A DNA stretch of 64,000 nucleotides from contig OY776214.1 in the NCBI GenBank assembly GCA_963675425.1, positions 3,410,001-3,474,000 of the forward strand, given 5' to 3'. Made by a program: the position numbers and the translations under genes. Under the pieces are notes generated by a model. It worked only from the letters and a program-made list of their open reading frames with translations, was not told the DNA's origin and did no database searches. Positions 33,354 through 42,183 of this stretch are shown here, piece after piece. Position 1 is the stretch's first letter, and every line of letters starts with the position of its first letter. Origin of the DNA: Sporobacter sp963675425 (GTDB taxonomy: Bacteria; Bacillota; Clostridia; Oscillospirales; Oscillospiraceae).

Positions 33354-35414
33354 TTATTCGGCTTCGCTTAAAGTCTTTGCTTCCTCAATGATCTTCGTTT
33401 GTATGACAGCCGGCGCTTCCTCATAGCGTACAAAATCAAAGGTGAAGGAGCCTCGGCCCTGTGTCATGGAGCGCAGATCGATGGCGTAGCTGGACATCTC
33501 GCCCATCGGCACCTCTGCCTCAACAATCTGCATGCCGTCGGCACTCATATTCATACCCATTGGGCTGCCGCGCCGCTTGGACAGGTCCGACATAATGTCG
33601 CCCATATACGTATCGGGAATCGTAACCTTCAGATAGCCAATTGGCTCGAGGATGACGGGGCCGGCCTGCGGTATACCTTCCTTATATGCCAGCTGTGCAG
33701 CCATTTTAAAGGCCATTTCCGACGAGTCGACAGGATGGTACGAGCCGTCGACGAGCGTGGCCTTGAGCTGCACCATCGGATAACCGGCCAAAACGCCTTT
33801 ATGGATGCTGTCGCGCAGGCCCTTCTCAACGGCGGGAAAGAAGTTTTTCGGGACGCTGCCGCCGAAGACCTTCTCTTCAAACGTCAGATCGTCTTCTTCA
33901 CCCGGCTCGAAATCTATGACGACATCGCCAAACTGGCCGTGGCCACCCGATTGCTTTTTATGACGTCCGCGCGCCTGGACCTTTTTGCGGATCGTCTCGC
34001 GATATGCGATACGAGCCGGCGACAGTTCAACCTCAACACCGAAGCGGTCTTTCAGCTTGGCGCACAACACGTCAATCTGGATATCCCCCGCCCCCGACAG
34101 AACAAGCTGCTTTGTCTCGGCGTTGTTGACAACCGTAAATGTATGGTCCTCCTCACCGAGCCGGGTGAGACCCGCGGCAATCTTATCTTCCTGGCCTTTC
34201 GTCTTGGGCGCGATGGCCATGGCGTAGCATGGCGGCGCAAACTCGATGCCCTTGACCGTCACCGGTTTTTTGGGATCGCACAGCGTGTCACCCGTTTTCG
34301 TGTCGGCAAGTTTAGAGAAGGCACCAACGTCACCGCAGACGACTTCTTTGATTTCAACGTTCTTTTTGCCCCGCATGCTGTAAATATGCGAGATTTTCTC
34401 CTGAGAGCCGGTACGCGTATTGAGCAGCGACATGTCGGACGTGACCTTTCCGGACAGGACCTTAAACAGGCTGAACTTTCCGTATTGGTCTGAAACGGTC
34501 TTATAGATGATGACGCATGTCGCTCCGTTCGGGTCAACCGCCAGAGCTTCCCCGTCCGCTGTTTCTTCCATGCGCCCGTCCAGAGGCGAGGGAACCATGT
34601 TAACAACGGCGTCGAGAAGCGGCATCGTGCCCAGTCCGTTCAGTGCTGTGCCGCAGAACACGGGAAAGAGCATCCGCTCCTTAACACCCGATTTAAGTCC
34701 TTTTATGATTTCATCAACCGTAAAAGCATTCCCGGAGAAATATTTTTCCATGAGCTCTTCGCTCGTTTCGGCAACGCTTTCGTTCACAGCTGCATACAGG
34801 TCCTCCAGCTGGGCGCTCATGCTGTCGGGAACAGGGATTTCCTTGCGCTTGCCGCTCTCGACGACATAGGCTTTTCTCACAATGAGGTCCACAACGCCCT
34901 CGACCTTGCCGGACGCATTTTTGATCGGCGCGATCATCGGGCAGAGCGATGTACCAAATTTCTCGCGCAGCGCGGCGTAGGCCGATTCAAAATCACCGTT
35001 CTCCTCGTCGATTTTTGAAACGTAGAAGATGCATGGCAGTTTTAAGTTTTCAAGATACTTCCATGATTTTTCAAGGCCGACTGTAACGCCTTCCTTGGCG
35101 GCTGTGACAATGATTCCGCTGTCGGCAACGCGAAGCGCCTCGACCACTTCGCCGGCAAAGTCAAAATAACCCGGAGTGTCCAGAATATTGATCTTGCAGT
35201 TACTATATTCAGCGTACATCGTCGCCATTGATATCGAAATCTGCCGCTTGATCTCCTCCGCATCGGAATCGCCTACGGTGTTCCCGTCGGCTATCTTACC
35301 GAGCCTGTCGGTTCCTCCCGTTAAAAAAAGCATACTTTCGGCAAGACTGGTCTTCCCATTGCTCCCGTGTCCAAGAAGAGCTATGTTGCGGATTTTATCG
35401 GTGGCATAGGTCAT
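33354..35414 (-). CDS. Elongation factor G-like GTPase (EF-G paralog)
   Basis: A 686-residue translational GTPase with domains I-V of EF-G. The G1 motif is GHGSNGKTS rather than the GHVDHGKTT type of canonical EF-G, G3 is DTPGYFDF, and G4 reads SKID instead of NKMD. Domain IV/V regions (IDFEPGEEDDLTFEEKVFGGSVPKNF, MGDIMSDLSKRRGSPMGM) are present. These G1/G4 differences mark it as a second EF-G-like subfamily found alongside a true fusA in many clostridia. Its step (translocation, recycling or a specialised role) is not known. AAGGAG lies 13 nt before ATG 35414, a long spacing. A structured leader precedes it. Confidence 0.9.
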   Translation of the reverse strand: MTYATDKIRNIALLGHGSNGKTSLAESMLFLTGGTDRLGKIADGNTVGDSDAEEIKRQISISMATMYAEYSNCKINILDTPGYFDFAGEVVEALRVADSGIIVTAAKEGVTVGLEKSWKYLENLKLPCIFYVSKIDEENGDFESAYAALREKFGTSLCPMIAPIKNASGKVEGVVDLIVRKAYVVESGKRKEIPVPDSMSAQLEDLYAAVNESVAETSEELMEKYFSGNAFTVDEIIKGLKSGVKERMLFPVFCGTALNGLGTMPLLDAVVNMVPSPLDGRMEETADGEALAVDPNGATCVIIYKTVSDQYGKFSLFKVLSGKVTSDMSLLNTRTGSQEKISHIYSMRGKKNVEIKEVVCGDVGAFSKLADTKTGDTLCDPKKPVTVKGIEFAPPCYAMAIAPKTKGQEDKIAAGLTRLGEEDHTFTVVNNAETKQLVLSGAGDIQIDVLCAKLKDRFGVEVELSPARIAYRETIRKKVQARGRHKKQSGGHGQFGDVVIDFEPGEEDDLTFEEKVFGGSVPKNFFPAVEKGLRDSIHKGVLAGYPMVQLKATLVDGSYHPVDSSEMAFKMAAQLAYKEGIPQAGPVILEPIGYLKVTIPDTYMGDIMSDLSKRRGSPMGMNMSADGMQIVEAEVPMGEMSSYAIDLRSMTQGRGSFTFDFVRYEEAPAVIQTKIIEEAKTLSEAE

Positions 35415-35447
35415 ATTCGTTGTTACACTCCTTACTTTACATTTTTC

Positions 35448-35605
35448 CTAAGTAAAGTTTAAATCGGCCTTTGTGCTGGCGAGCGGATGATTATCCGCCG
35501 GTTTACCCGAAAGGCCTTTTATTATTAATGTTTACCTGCATCATCCGGACCGGCTGTTAAAACCCGGTCACCGGCCTTAAGACAGTTAAACCAGTCTTTA
35601 CTTAG
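35448..35605 (-). ncRNA. Structured 5' leader of the EF-G paralog gene, candidate cis-regulatory RNA
   Basis: On the minus strand, CTAAGTAAAG (35605-35596) can pair with CTTTACTTAG (35457-35448), closing a junction. Inside are P2, GACCGG/CCGGTC extended by CCG/CGG (35545-35574), and P3, GGCCTTT/AAAGGCC (35516-35466) capped by GCGGAT/ATCCGC (35498-35483). The 3' closing strand can instead pair with GTAAAGT (35440-35434) that touches the AAGGAG ribosome site, giving two exclusive folds. It matches no riboswitch class I can recognise. The pairing was found by eye. Confidence 0.55.
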
Positions 35606-35623
35606 ACTTTACTCATGTAGGAA

Positions 35624-35652
35624 ATTATACACTAAGGAGCGGCAAAATACAA
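35624..35652 (-). promoter_or_regulatory. Predicted SigA-type promoter of the EF-G paralog gene
   Basis: On the minus strand TTGTAT and TATAAT (in TGTATAATTTCC) are spaced by 17 bases. Transcription would start near 35616, about 200 nt before the start codon, so the complete structured leader would be in the mRNA. The ~350-base gap 35415-35762 thus holds this promoter, the leader and the terminator of the upstream gene. Confidence 0.7.
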
Positions 35653-35715
35653 CAGAATTTCCGTCACTTTGTTATCTTGACTTTTAATTCGCCTGTTTTT
35701 TGTTGTGAATACAAT

Positions 35716-35741
35716 TTGGAGCGCTGTTGCCAGCGCTCCAA
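35716..35741 (-). terminator. Terminator of the P-type-ATPase-like gene
   Basis: TTGGAGCGCTG pairs perfectly with CAGCGCTCCAA around a 4-nt loop, 22 bases after the stop of the upstream minus-strand gene. The following tract (ATTGTATT) is only moderately T-rich. Confidence 0.75.
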
Positions 35742-35762
35742 TCAATTCATCATTCACCGCCA

Positions 35763-38309
35763 CTACTGTCGGTATTTCGCAAACCCGCACACAATGAGCA
35801 CAACCGCCGTCATGGAGGCCATGTATAAAAGCAGATTCGGAGCGCTGCCAGCCGAAAAAGCGCCGGTCATGCAGATGGAATACATAATGATCATACCGCC
35901 CGCAGCCGACAGGATCGTCAGAATTGTGGCCACGAGCGCCGTGAAGCGCAGCCGTCGTCCGCCGATAATGGCCTCAACATAAGGGGTCATCCCCTCTCGT
36001 GTGAGAACGGCGGCCGTTCTCTTCGTATCCAGCTTGCTGTCGTCCGACAGATCATACGAGTCTGCTATCGGTATGTATTCGACATCGTCAACGGGAACTT
36101 TAAATTTTTGTTCGAGCATCACGGGCGTGATGTTGAAGTCCCGCACGGAAAAAAGCAGTTTGACATGATAACGCAGGACAGATACCAGCGCGCTTTGCAC
36201 CGATTTAACTGGTACGTAATCAATGGTAAATACCGCTATCAGCTTTTTACCTACGGCGGTAAACACGCCGTTTTTCATGTTAAGGCTGGGGGGTACACGA
36301 ATCCCCTGCAGATTCATAAGCGCTGCTGAGCCCGTTACAACGCGTTCGCCCTTAATTGTACCGCCGATTCCGCCCTCATAACACTGGAAGTCCTCCACAT
36401 TCAGCTTCGTAAGACCCTGTTTGTTTAACAGCTGTGTAAAAAGCGACGCCAGAACGCTACGGGACGCAATAATGAGGCTGGCCGCGTACCGGATCGCTTT
36501 TTCCGGCGAGACATCCTCAAATATCTTGATTCCGCCCAGGGACACCGTCCCGGCCGGGAAGATATCCTCGTCCTTCATGCTCGCCCCATCGGAGTGGAAC
36601 AGCTCGTCCGCGCCGCCCCAGCCTGCCACGGCTGCGCCGGATTGGCGTGTTCGGCGCACAACGGCATTAAACGGTACGGCGTACGCCATAATGGCTGAAA
36701 ACGGCGCGGCCGCCGCCATAATGGCCGCGAAGTTATGTATAAAATTATTACGCATGTCCTGGCCGAAGGAAGAGAAGAACGCAAGCACAACGGCCGCAAT
36801 GATCAAAATGGGCGTAGCATACCGAAAGACAGTTTCAGTAATATCCTCCTGAATCAGGTTATTGTAAAATCCCTGCGTTTTTCCGACAACCTTTTTAATC
36901 ACCGCGCGGTCAATATCCTCACACTGCTCAACGACGACGCCTGTCGGCATTGACGTGGACTGTACCGTTTTGAGCGACTCGGTCAGCGCGCGGTAGTATA
37001 CGCGCTCGCTCCACAGCGTAAATGTCAGCGAAAAGGCGGAAACGGCGCAAAACGGCATGCCGGCCGCCGTATCCTTTGTAACCATACCGAAAATTCCCGC
37101 TGCCGCCGTCGCCAGACATGAAAACAGGTTGAGTGTCTCAATCCCCTGCCGTCCCTTGAGGATATCCGAAAAGCCGTCAACGAGCTTTTCGGCGCTGAAA
37201 ATCATGATAACGAACATCAATATCAGCAGGATACCGGCGCTGACCGCGGAGTTATGCCCGATGCCGAACGGCAGGCTGACGCCTGCCTGAAAAACAATTG
37301 TCAGAATCGTCAGGAGGATGGACAGCGTCAGGCTGAAAAAAAAGCGCGTGGAATACATATTGCATTTTTCCGCAAACTGCTTGATTGCAACATTAAAATC
37401 CGGCTCATCAACATAGCTGTCTTCAAAAACAACCGGCGTTTGTTCGTACGTCTGCTCTGTGTCGCTGTCATAGCCGCTGTCAAATACATCGTTGTCGTCG
37501 GTGTATTCGTCGTCGTTTCGCCGAAACAAGCGGAAAGCTTTTTTGACGGATTTCTGTGTTTCCTGCTCGAACTGCGTCTGCTGTTCAATAGCTTTGGAGA
37601 CCTCCCGGACTATCTCGTCTTCCATATCGTCGGACTGGTCAAAAAACGAGTCGAACGGAATAACGTCTTTTTCACCCGTTGTTTCAGATATGCCGGTTTG
37701 GCTTGTCTTAGCTTTTTCGTTTTTGTATTCCTGACTCTTTGCCAAATTGACGGTACTTAAATCCGACAGACCAGCCGGATTGATTTTGGGCTTCGCCGGC
37801 TTTGGGTCGCCACTTTTTTGACGTGCCTGTCGGGTGTCGCCGTCTGTCTTAGGCAGCCTCTTTGTATCGCTGTCCACCTTCGGCAGTCTTCTGGTATCAC
37901 CGGCTGTTCCCGGCAGCCCCCTCATGTCGCCGCCCGGTTTCGGTTGATCAGGCTTATCTACCCGCAGTTCCGGGAATTTTTCCGTCGCATCCGGTCGTCC
38001 TTCTCCCGTTTTACGCAATGGCGGGTGAGACGCATCCGGCTCTTCAGTCGACTCTCTGTACTTATTTGGGCCGCCCGCGGCCTCCTGGATAATCCGATCC
38101 GTTTTCTCCTGAAGAACCGATTTTGGCGTTTTTTTGTCGCCGTCAATGTATGCCGACCCCTTAAATTCCGCCAGAATGGATTCCAGCGTGACATCGACGT
38201 CTGCCAAAAAATCCTCGTCGCTGTCTGTGTCTGTGTAACCCGTATAGATGTCATCCTCGCCGGACGACGCGGTTTGGTCAATATCTTTTATGTTTTTATC
38301 TCGGGCCAC
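35763..38309 (-). CDS. Large membrane protein with a degenerate P1B-type ATPase architecture
   Basis: An 848-residue protein of unknown function. The first ~300 residues are hydrophilic, Pro/Asp/Lys-rich, with LPKxDxDT-like repeats. Then come about four transmembrane segments, a short loop, two more (PILIIAAVVLAFF; AAIMAAAAPFSAIMAYAVPF), a ~250-residue soluble part, and two C-terminal transmembrane segments. The order and several blocks match P1B ATPases: VGKTQGFYNNLIQED before TM5, YEGGIGGTIKGERVVTGSAALM like the N-domain, and GKKLIAVFTIDYVPVKSVQSAL like the P-domain. But DKTGT is replaced by SDGAS, CPx by APF, and TGE and TGDN are absent. The start is GTG 38309, after AGGTGA; GTG 38327 has no site. 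I infer a non-transporting P-type-ATPase relative. Confidence 0.8.
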   Translation of the reverse strand: MARDKNIKDIDQTASSGEDDIYTGYTDTDSDEDFLADVDVTLESILAEFKGSAYIDGDKKTPKSVLQEKTDRIIQEAAGGPNKYRESTEEPDASHPPLRKTGEGRPDATEKFPELRVDKPDQPKPGGDMRGLPGTAGDTRRLPKVDSDTKRLPKTDGDTRQARQKSGDPKPAKPKINPAGLSDLSTVNLAKSQEYKNEKAKTSQTGISETTGEKDVIPFDSFFDQSDDMEDEIVREVSKAIEQQTQFEQETQKSVKKAFRLFRRNDDEYTDDNDVFDSGYDSDTEQTYEQTPVVFEDSYVDEPDFNVAIKQFAEKCNMYSTRFFFSLTLSILLTILTIVFQAGVSLPFGIGHNSAVSAGILLILMFVIMIFSAEKLVDGFSDILKGRQGIETLNLFSCLATAAAGIFGMVTKDTAAGMPFCAVSAFSLTFTLWSERVYYRALTESLKTVQSTSMPTGVVVEQCEDIDRAVIKKVVGKTQGFYNNLIQEDITETVFRYATPILIIAAVVLAFFSSFGQDMRNNFIHNFAAIMAAAAPFSAIMAYAVPFNAVVRRTRQSGAAVAGWGGADELFHSDGASMKDEDIFPAGTVSLGGIKIFEDVSPEKAIRYAASLIIASRSVLASLFTQLLNKQGLTKLNVEDFQCYEGGIGGTIKGERVVTGSAALMNLQGIRVPPSLNMKNGVFTAVGKKLIAVFTIDYVPVKSVQSALVSVLRYHVKLLFSVRDFNITPVMLEQKFKVPVDDVEYIPIADSYDLSDDSKLDTKRTAAVLTREGMTPYVEAIIGGRRLRFTALVATILTILSAAGGMIIMYSICMTGAFSAGSAPNLLLYMASMTAVVLIVCGFAKYRQ

Positions 38310-38369
38310 AAGCTCACCTGCCTCCACTTATATTATCTGACGCCGTCTCGTCGCCGGCGCCTGTCCGGA

Positions 38370-39203
38370 TCATAAGCCTCCAACAGTTCTTTGCCGGAAT
38401 GTTTCATATAAAATAACGGACGCTGAAACGGACGCATTAAGAGAACTGATTTTGCCGGCCATGGGAATGCTGATCATAAAGTCGCAGTTTTCTCGGACCA
38501 GCCGGCCAATACCCTCGCCTTCGGAACCAATCACGATTGCGGCCGGACCGGTCAGGTCCGTCCGCCACAGTTCATTGTCACCGTCGCTTGCCGTGCCGTA
38601 CACCCACACCCCTGCCTTTTTAAGGCTTTCCAGCGCTGTTGGTATATTGGCGACTCTGGCAACGGCCATATGCTCGACGGCGCCCGCAGACGTCTTGGAG
38701 ACAACAGCCGTCATGCCGACACTGCGCCGTTTGGGTATGATCACGCCATGTGCGCCGGCACACTCGGCCGTCCGGATGATCGCACCCATGTTATGCACGT
38801 CCGATATCTCGTCGCATACGACAACAAGCGGCGATTGGCCGCGGCTTTTCGCGATATCAAGAATGTCCTCAAGTTCAACATAAGCCTTGGCCGATGCCAA
38901 AGCCACGACACCCTGATGCGAGTACGTCCGGCTCAGAGTATCCAGCTTGCGCCGGTCGGCTTCAGTCACGACGGCGCCGGCTTCCCGGGCCAGTGCCGCG
39001 ATATGCGCCATTGCGGCATCCTTTTCGCCCTTAACGATAAAAACCTTATCGATCGCCCGGCCGGCCCGAAGGGCTTCAATTACGGCATTTTTTCCCTCGA
39101 TCGTATCGCTCAAATCATTGGACAATTCAGGACGGTCTTTTCCGGCGTACGGGTCATAATGACGCGCTGGCGGCCGTCCTTTTTTGCCAGGTATCTCATT
39201 CAT
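38370..39203 (-). CDS. rlmB: 23S rRNA (guanosine-2'-O-)-methyltransferase RlmB/TrmH family
   Basis: A 277-residue SPOUT methyltransferase. An N-terminal L30e-like substrate-binding domain (IEGKNAVIEALRAGRAIDKVFIVKG) precedes the knotted catalytic domain with the three TrmH motifs (DVHNMGAIIRTAECAGAHGVII, IVIGSEGEGI and ISIPMAGKISSLNASVSASVILYE). RlmB methylates a guanosine in domain V of 23S rRNA; the exact target is inferred. The basic N-terminal ~25 residues are an extension. metK lies 23 bases upstream in the same orientation. Confidence 0.92.
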   Translation of the reverse strand: MNEIPGKKGRPPARHYDPYAGKDRPELSNDLSDTIEGKNAVIEALRAGRAIDKVFIVKGEKDAAMAHIAALAREAGAVVTEADRRKLDTLSRTYSHQGVVALASAKAYVELEDILDIAKSRGQSPLVVVCDEISDVHNMGAIIRTAECAGAHGVIIPKRRSVGMTAVVSKTSAGAVEHMAVARVANIPTALESLKKAGVWVYGTASDGDNELWRTDLTGPAAIVIGSEGEGIGRLVRENCDFMISIPMAGKISSLNASVSASVILYETFRQRTVGGL

Positions 39204-39226
39204 ACTAATTTTCCTTGCTTGATGAA

Positions 39227-40390
39227 TTAAAATGCAGCCTCTTTAATTTTCTCGACCATGTCGAGCCTTTCCCACGGCAGGTCCAGATCGTCCCGGCCAA
39301 AATGGCCGTAGGCGGCTATCTGCTTATAAATGGGGGTTCTCATAGAGAGCTGAGATATGATTTTTGATGGCCGAAAATCAAACAGACTACTAATGATCTC
39401 TTCTATTTTTTCGTCTGGGATTACGCCTGTACCGCGCGTATCGGCCAGAATGGACACGGGACAGGCTACGCCGATGGCGTACGCCAGCTCAATCTGGCAG
39501 GCCTTGGCAAGACCGGCTGCGACGATGTTTTTGGCGACATACCGGGCCATATAAGCCGCGCTCCGGTCGACCTTCGAGGGGTCCTTCCCGGAAAACGCAC
39601 CCCCGCCGTGGCTGGCATAGCCGCCATACGTATCGACGATTATTTTGCGTCCAGTCAGGCCCGAATCCCCAACAGGTCCGCCCGTCACGAAACGACCTGT
39701 GGGATTGACGAAAAACTTCGTGTAATCGGCAATGAGCTGTGGGGGGATGATCGGTTTGACAACGCACTCGATGATGCTCTCGCGGACTTCCTTGATGCTG
39801 ACGTCCGGATCGTGCTGTGAGGAGACAACGACAGCCGGGCAGCAAACAATATTTCCGTCACCGTCGTATTCCACCGTGACCTGCGTCTTGCCATCCGGAC
39901 GAAGAAACGGCAGCTCGCCTGTTTTCCGGACCTCTGACAGCCTTCTGGACAAGGCATGCGCCATGGAGATGGGCGCCGGCATAAGCTCGGGTGTCTCGTC
40001 GCAGGCAAATCCGAACATCATGCCCTGATCTCCCGCGCCCTCCTCGCTCGCGTCATCGTAGGCGCTGTTGACACCCATGGCAATATCGGGGCTCTGCTCT
40101 TTGATTGATGTCAATATGGCGCAGCCGTTATAATCAAAACCCAGCGCCGGATTTACATAACCAATTTCCTTGATTGTCTCGCGCGCAATATCAGGAATAT
40201 CAACATAGGTGTTTGTTGTAATCTCGCCCATAATGAGCGCCATGCCGGTTGTAACAATTGTTTCACAGGCTACGCGGGCCATTGGGTCCGTGGCTATAAT
40301 GTTGTCGAGCACTGCGTCTGAAATCTGGTCACAGATTTTATCGGGATGGCCTTCCGTTACCGACTCGGACGTGAATATCCTGTTTGACAT
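39227..40390 (-). CDS. metK: S-adenosylmethionine synthase
   Basis: MetK makes S-adenosylmethionine from methionine and ATP. The 387-residue protein has the signature motifs FTSESVTEGHPDKICDQISDAVLD (N-terminus), GAGDQGMMFGFACDETPE (ATP site) and GGGAFSGKDPSKVDRSAAYMAR. AGGAGG lies 11 nt before ATG 40390. The upstream leader (~90 nt) has only a small hairpin (AACGG/CCGTT) and no SAM riboswitch motif. rlmB follows on the same strand. Confidence 0.97.
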   Translation of the reverse strand: MSNRIFTSESVTEGHPDKICDQISDAVLDNIIATDPMARVACETIVTTGMALIMGEITTNTYVDIPDIARETIKEIGYVNPALGFDYNGCAILTSIKEQSPDIAMGVNSAYDDASEEGAGDQGMMFGFACDETPELMPAPISMAHALSRRLSEVRKTGELPFLRPDGKTQVTVEYDGDGNIVCCPAVVVSSQHDPDVSIKEVRESIIECVVKPIIPPQLIADYTKFFVNPTGRFVTGGPVGDSGLTGRKIIVDTYGGYASHGGGAFSGKDPSKVDRSAAYMARYVAKNIVAAGLAKACQIELAYAIGVACPVSILADTRGTGVIPDEKIEEIISSLFDFRPSKIISQLSMRTPIYKQIAAYGHFGRDDLDLPWERLDMVEKIKEAAF

Positions 40391-40492
40391 TCTTTGTTTG
40401 CCTCCTTGATTTATCTTTAGCTTTATTCTGCAGCGTTATTACGCATAGTTTAAACGGTTAAATACGCCGTTAATCGCTTATAGCTTTCAGAT

Positions 40493-40498
40493 ATTATA
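40493..40498 (-). promoter_or_regulatory. Extended -10 element of the metK promoter
   Basis: On the minus strand ATGTTATAAT contains TG-N-TATAAT, an extended -10; a weak TTTATG sits 17 bases upstream. This lies about 100 bases before the metK ATG, the likely start region. The rest of the 271-base gap (40391-40661) holds the citrate synthase terminator and nothing else I can name. Confidence 0.55.
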
Positions 40499-40617
40499 AC
40501 ATAGTTCGACGTCGACATAAAGCACAACTTCATTATAACCGGATGTATTTTCTAAAAGACATATAAACTCCTGTTTTTCCCGATTTCTGGTACCCGGCTG
40601 CTGAAACAGGCCATGTA

Positions 40618-40646
40618 AAACCGCCGCCCTTTCCGGGCGGCGGTTT
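40618..40646 (-). terminator. Terminator of the citrate synthase gene
   Basis: A 12-bp perfect stem, AAACCGCCGCCC pairing with GGGCGGCGGTTT, loop of 5, lies 16 bases after the citrate synthase stop. It ends in a T-run on the minus strand (GGTTTTACAT). Confidence 0.85.
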
Positions 40647-40661
40647 AGTTCGTTTTCGATT

Positions 40662-42041
40662 TTATCTCTTGGCCAGCGGTATATACTCTTTTTTCGGCGT
40701 TACGGCCTTGTAGGCCGGGCGCATAATCCTGTTGGAGTTGAATACCTCCTCAATCCGGTGGGCACACCAGCCAACCATCCGAGCAATGGCAAACAGCGGC
40801 GTATACAGCTCGTTCGGAATGCCCAGCATCTTGTAAACAAGCCCGGAATACATATCGACGTTGGCGCACATGACTTTTGACGTACTCAGCTCAGATGAAA
40901 TGGCCTGCGGCGCGAGCCGCTCAACCGTCTCGAATAATTCAAATTCATCCGCCATGCCCTTTTTTTCGGCAAGCTTTTTAGCCAACTGCTTGAGGCGTAT
41001 AGCGCGCGGGTCGCTCATGGTGTATACGGCGTGGCCCATGCCGTAGATCAGCCCTTCCCTGTTCCCGGCTTCCTTGTGCAGTATTTTCCGCAGATAGGCG
41101 AGTACCTCCGCGTCGTCTTTCCAATCGGAAACATCGTTTTCGATAAAGTCGAACATCTCCATAACCCTTTTGTTTGCGCCGCCGTGCCGGTGTCCCTTCA
41201 GCGAGCCGACGGCCGCCGAAATGGACGAATAGATGTCCGTACCGGATGACGACAGTACACGGCAGGCGAACGCCGAGTTGTTGCCGCCGCCATGCTCGGC
41301 GTGCAGAACCAGACATAAATCCAGCAGCTGAGCCTCGTCCGGCGTAAAGTTATTGTCATGTCGAACGGAATACAGAAAGTTTTCCGCTGTTGACAGATCG
41401 TCTTTTGGATAGTGGATATACAGGCTCTCGTTGTCATAATAATGCTTTTTCGCCGCAAAGGCATTGGCTGTAATAACGGGGCAGCGCGCAATCAGGTGCA
41501 GGGCCTGGTCGAGCTCCTTGTGGATATTGCCGGCTACCGGCTCTGGATCCGGGTCATAAGAATACAGCGCCAACACGCCGCGTGCCAGCTTGTTCATGAT
41601 GTCCTTACTGGGTGCGGCCAGGATCATATCCTCCGTGAAACCGTCGGGGAGATAGCGATATTCTGCAAGGATTTCTTTAAAATCGTCGAGCGTCTTTTTA
41701 TCCGGAAGATTTCCAAACAGCAAAAGGTATGCCGTTTCCTCATAACCGAAGCGGTTCTCCTTCATGAAGCCGGACACCAGTTCGTTAACGTCGATACCGC
41801 GATAAATAAGCTGACCCTCCATGGGCGTCTTCTCCCCATCGACGATATAATACCCCCGTACATTGCCGATCCGCGTAACACCGGCCATGACGCCGGAACC
41901 GTCGGCATTTCGTAAGCCGCGTTTAACGTCAAACTCGTTGTACAGCGATTTATCAATAACAATGCTCCGTTCAATCTCGTCGGTGCATTTGTCTAAAAAT
42001 TCAGACACTTTTTTGGAACGTACATCCGGCATAGCCGACAC
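40662..42041 (-). CDS. gltA: Citrate synthase (type II-like)
   Basis: A 459-residue citrate/2-methylcitrate synthase-type protein that condenses oxaloacetate with acetyl-CoA. The catalytic histidines are in LHAEHGGGNNSAFACR (~255) and GMGHAVYTMSDPRA (~335), with the Asp in the C-terminal third. GSLKGHRHGGANKRVMEM is the diagnostic substrate-loop motif. The length (~460) and N-terminal ~60-residue extension fit the clostridial citrate synthase group. It has a strong promoter of its own and a terminator, so it is monocistronic. Confidence 0.94.
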   Translation of the reverse strand: MSAMPDVRSKKVSEFLDKCTDEIERSIVIDKSLYNEFDVKRGLRNADGSGVMAGVTRIGNVRGYYIVDGEKTPMEGQLIYRGIDVNELVSGFMKENRFGYEETAYLLLFGNLPDKKTLDDFKEILAEYRYLPDGFTEDMILAAPSKDIMNKLARGVLALYSYDPDPEPVAGNIHKELDQALHLIARCPVITANAFAAKKHYYDNESLYIHYPKDDLSTAENFLYSVRHDNNFTPDEAQLLDLCLVLHAEHGGGNNSAFACRVLSSSGTDIYSSISAAVGSLKGHRHGGANKRVMEMFDFIENDVSDWKDDAEVLAYLRKILHKEAGNREGLIYGMGHAVYTMSDPRAIRLKQLAKKLAEKKGMADEFELFETVERLAPQAISSELSTSKVMCANVDMYSGLVYKMLGIPNELYTPLFAIARMVGWCAHRIEEVFNSNRIMRPAYKAVTPKKEYIPLAKR

Positions 42042-42154
42042 TCCTTTTTCTCAATTTTGTATTTATTCTGATCGGCGGGACCTTTTCCCGCCATTTGAAT
42101 CTGCGGTTAAAATGAGCGCCCGGCCTTAAAAATTAAGAGGTTTCCATAATATAT

Positions 42155-42183
42155 ATAATACAGGGATAAATGGCCATTGTCAA
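42155..42183 (-). promoter_or_regulatory. Predicted SigA-type promoter of citrate synthase
   Basis: On the minus strand TTGACA (42178-42183) and TATTAT (42155-42160) are separated by 17 bases, about 110 bases before the citrate synthase ATG. The rest of the ~340-base divergent gap 42042-42383 is AT-rich. It contains the ACGGAGG ribosome site of the SLH gene and no riboswitch or other element I recognise. Confidence 0.75.

Noticed and set aside
33399..34493. 364-codon open frame on the plus strand inside the EF-G-like gene
   Set aside because: It lies fully antisense to a clear EF-G family gene, has no ribosome site and its translation has no recognisable domain; it is a by-product of codon bias.
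40391..40600. SAM riboswitch upstream of metK
   Set aside because: No conserved SAM-I, SAM-II or SAM-III (SMK) motif could be found in the ~90-nt leader; only a small hairpin is present.
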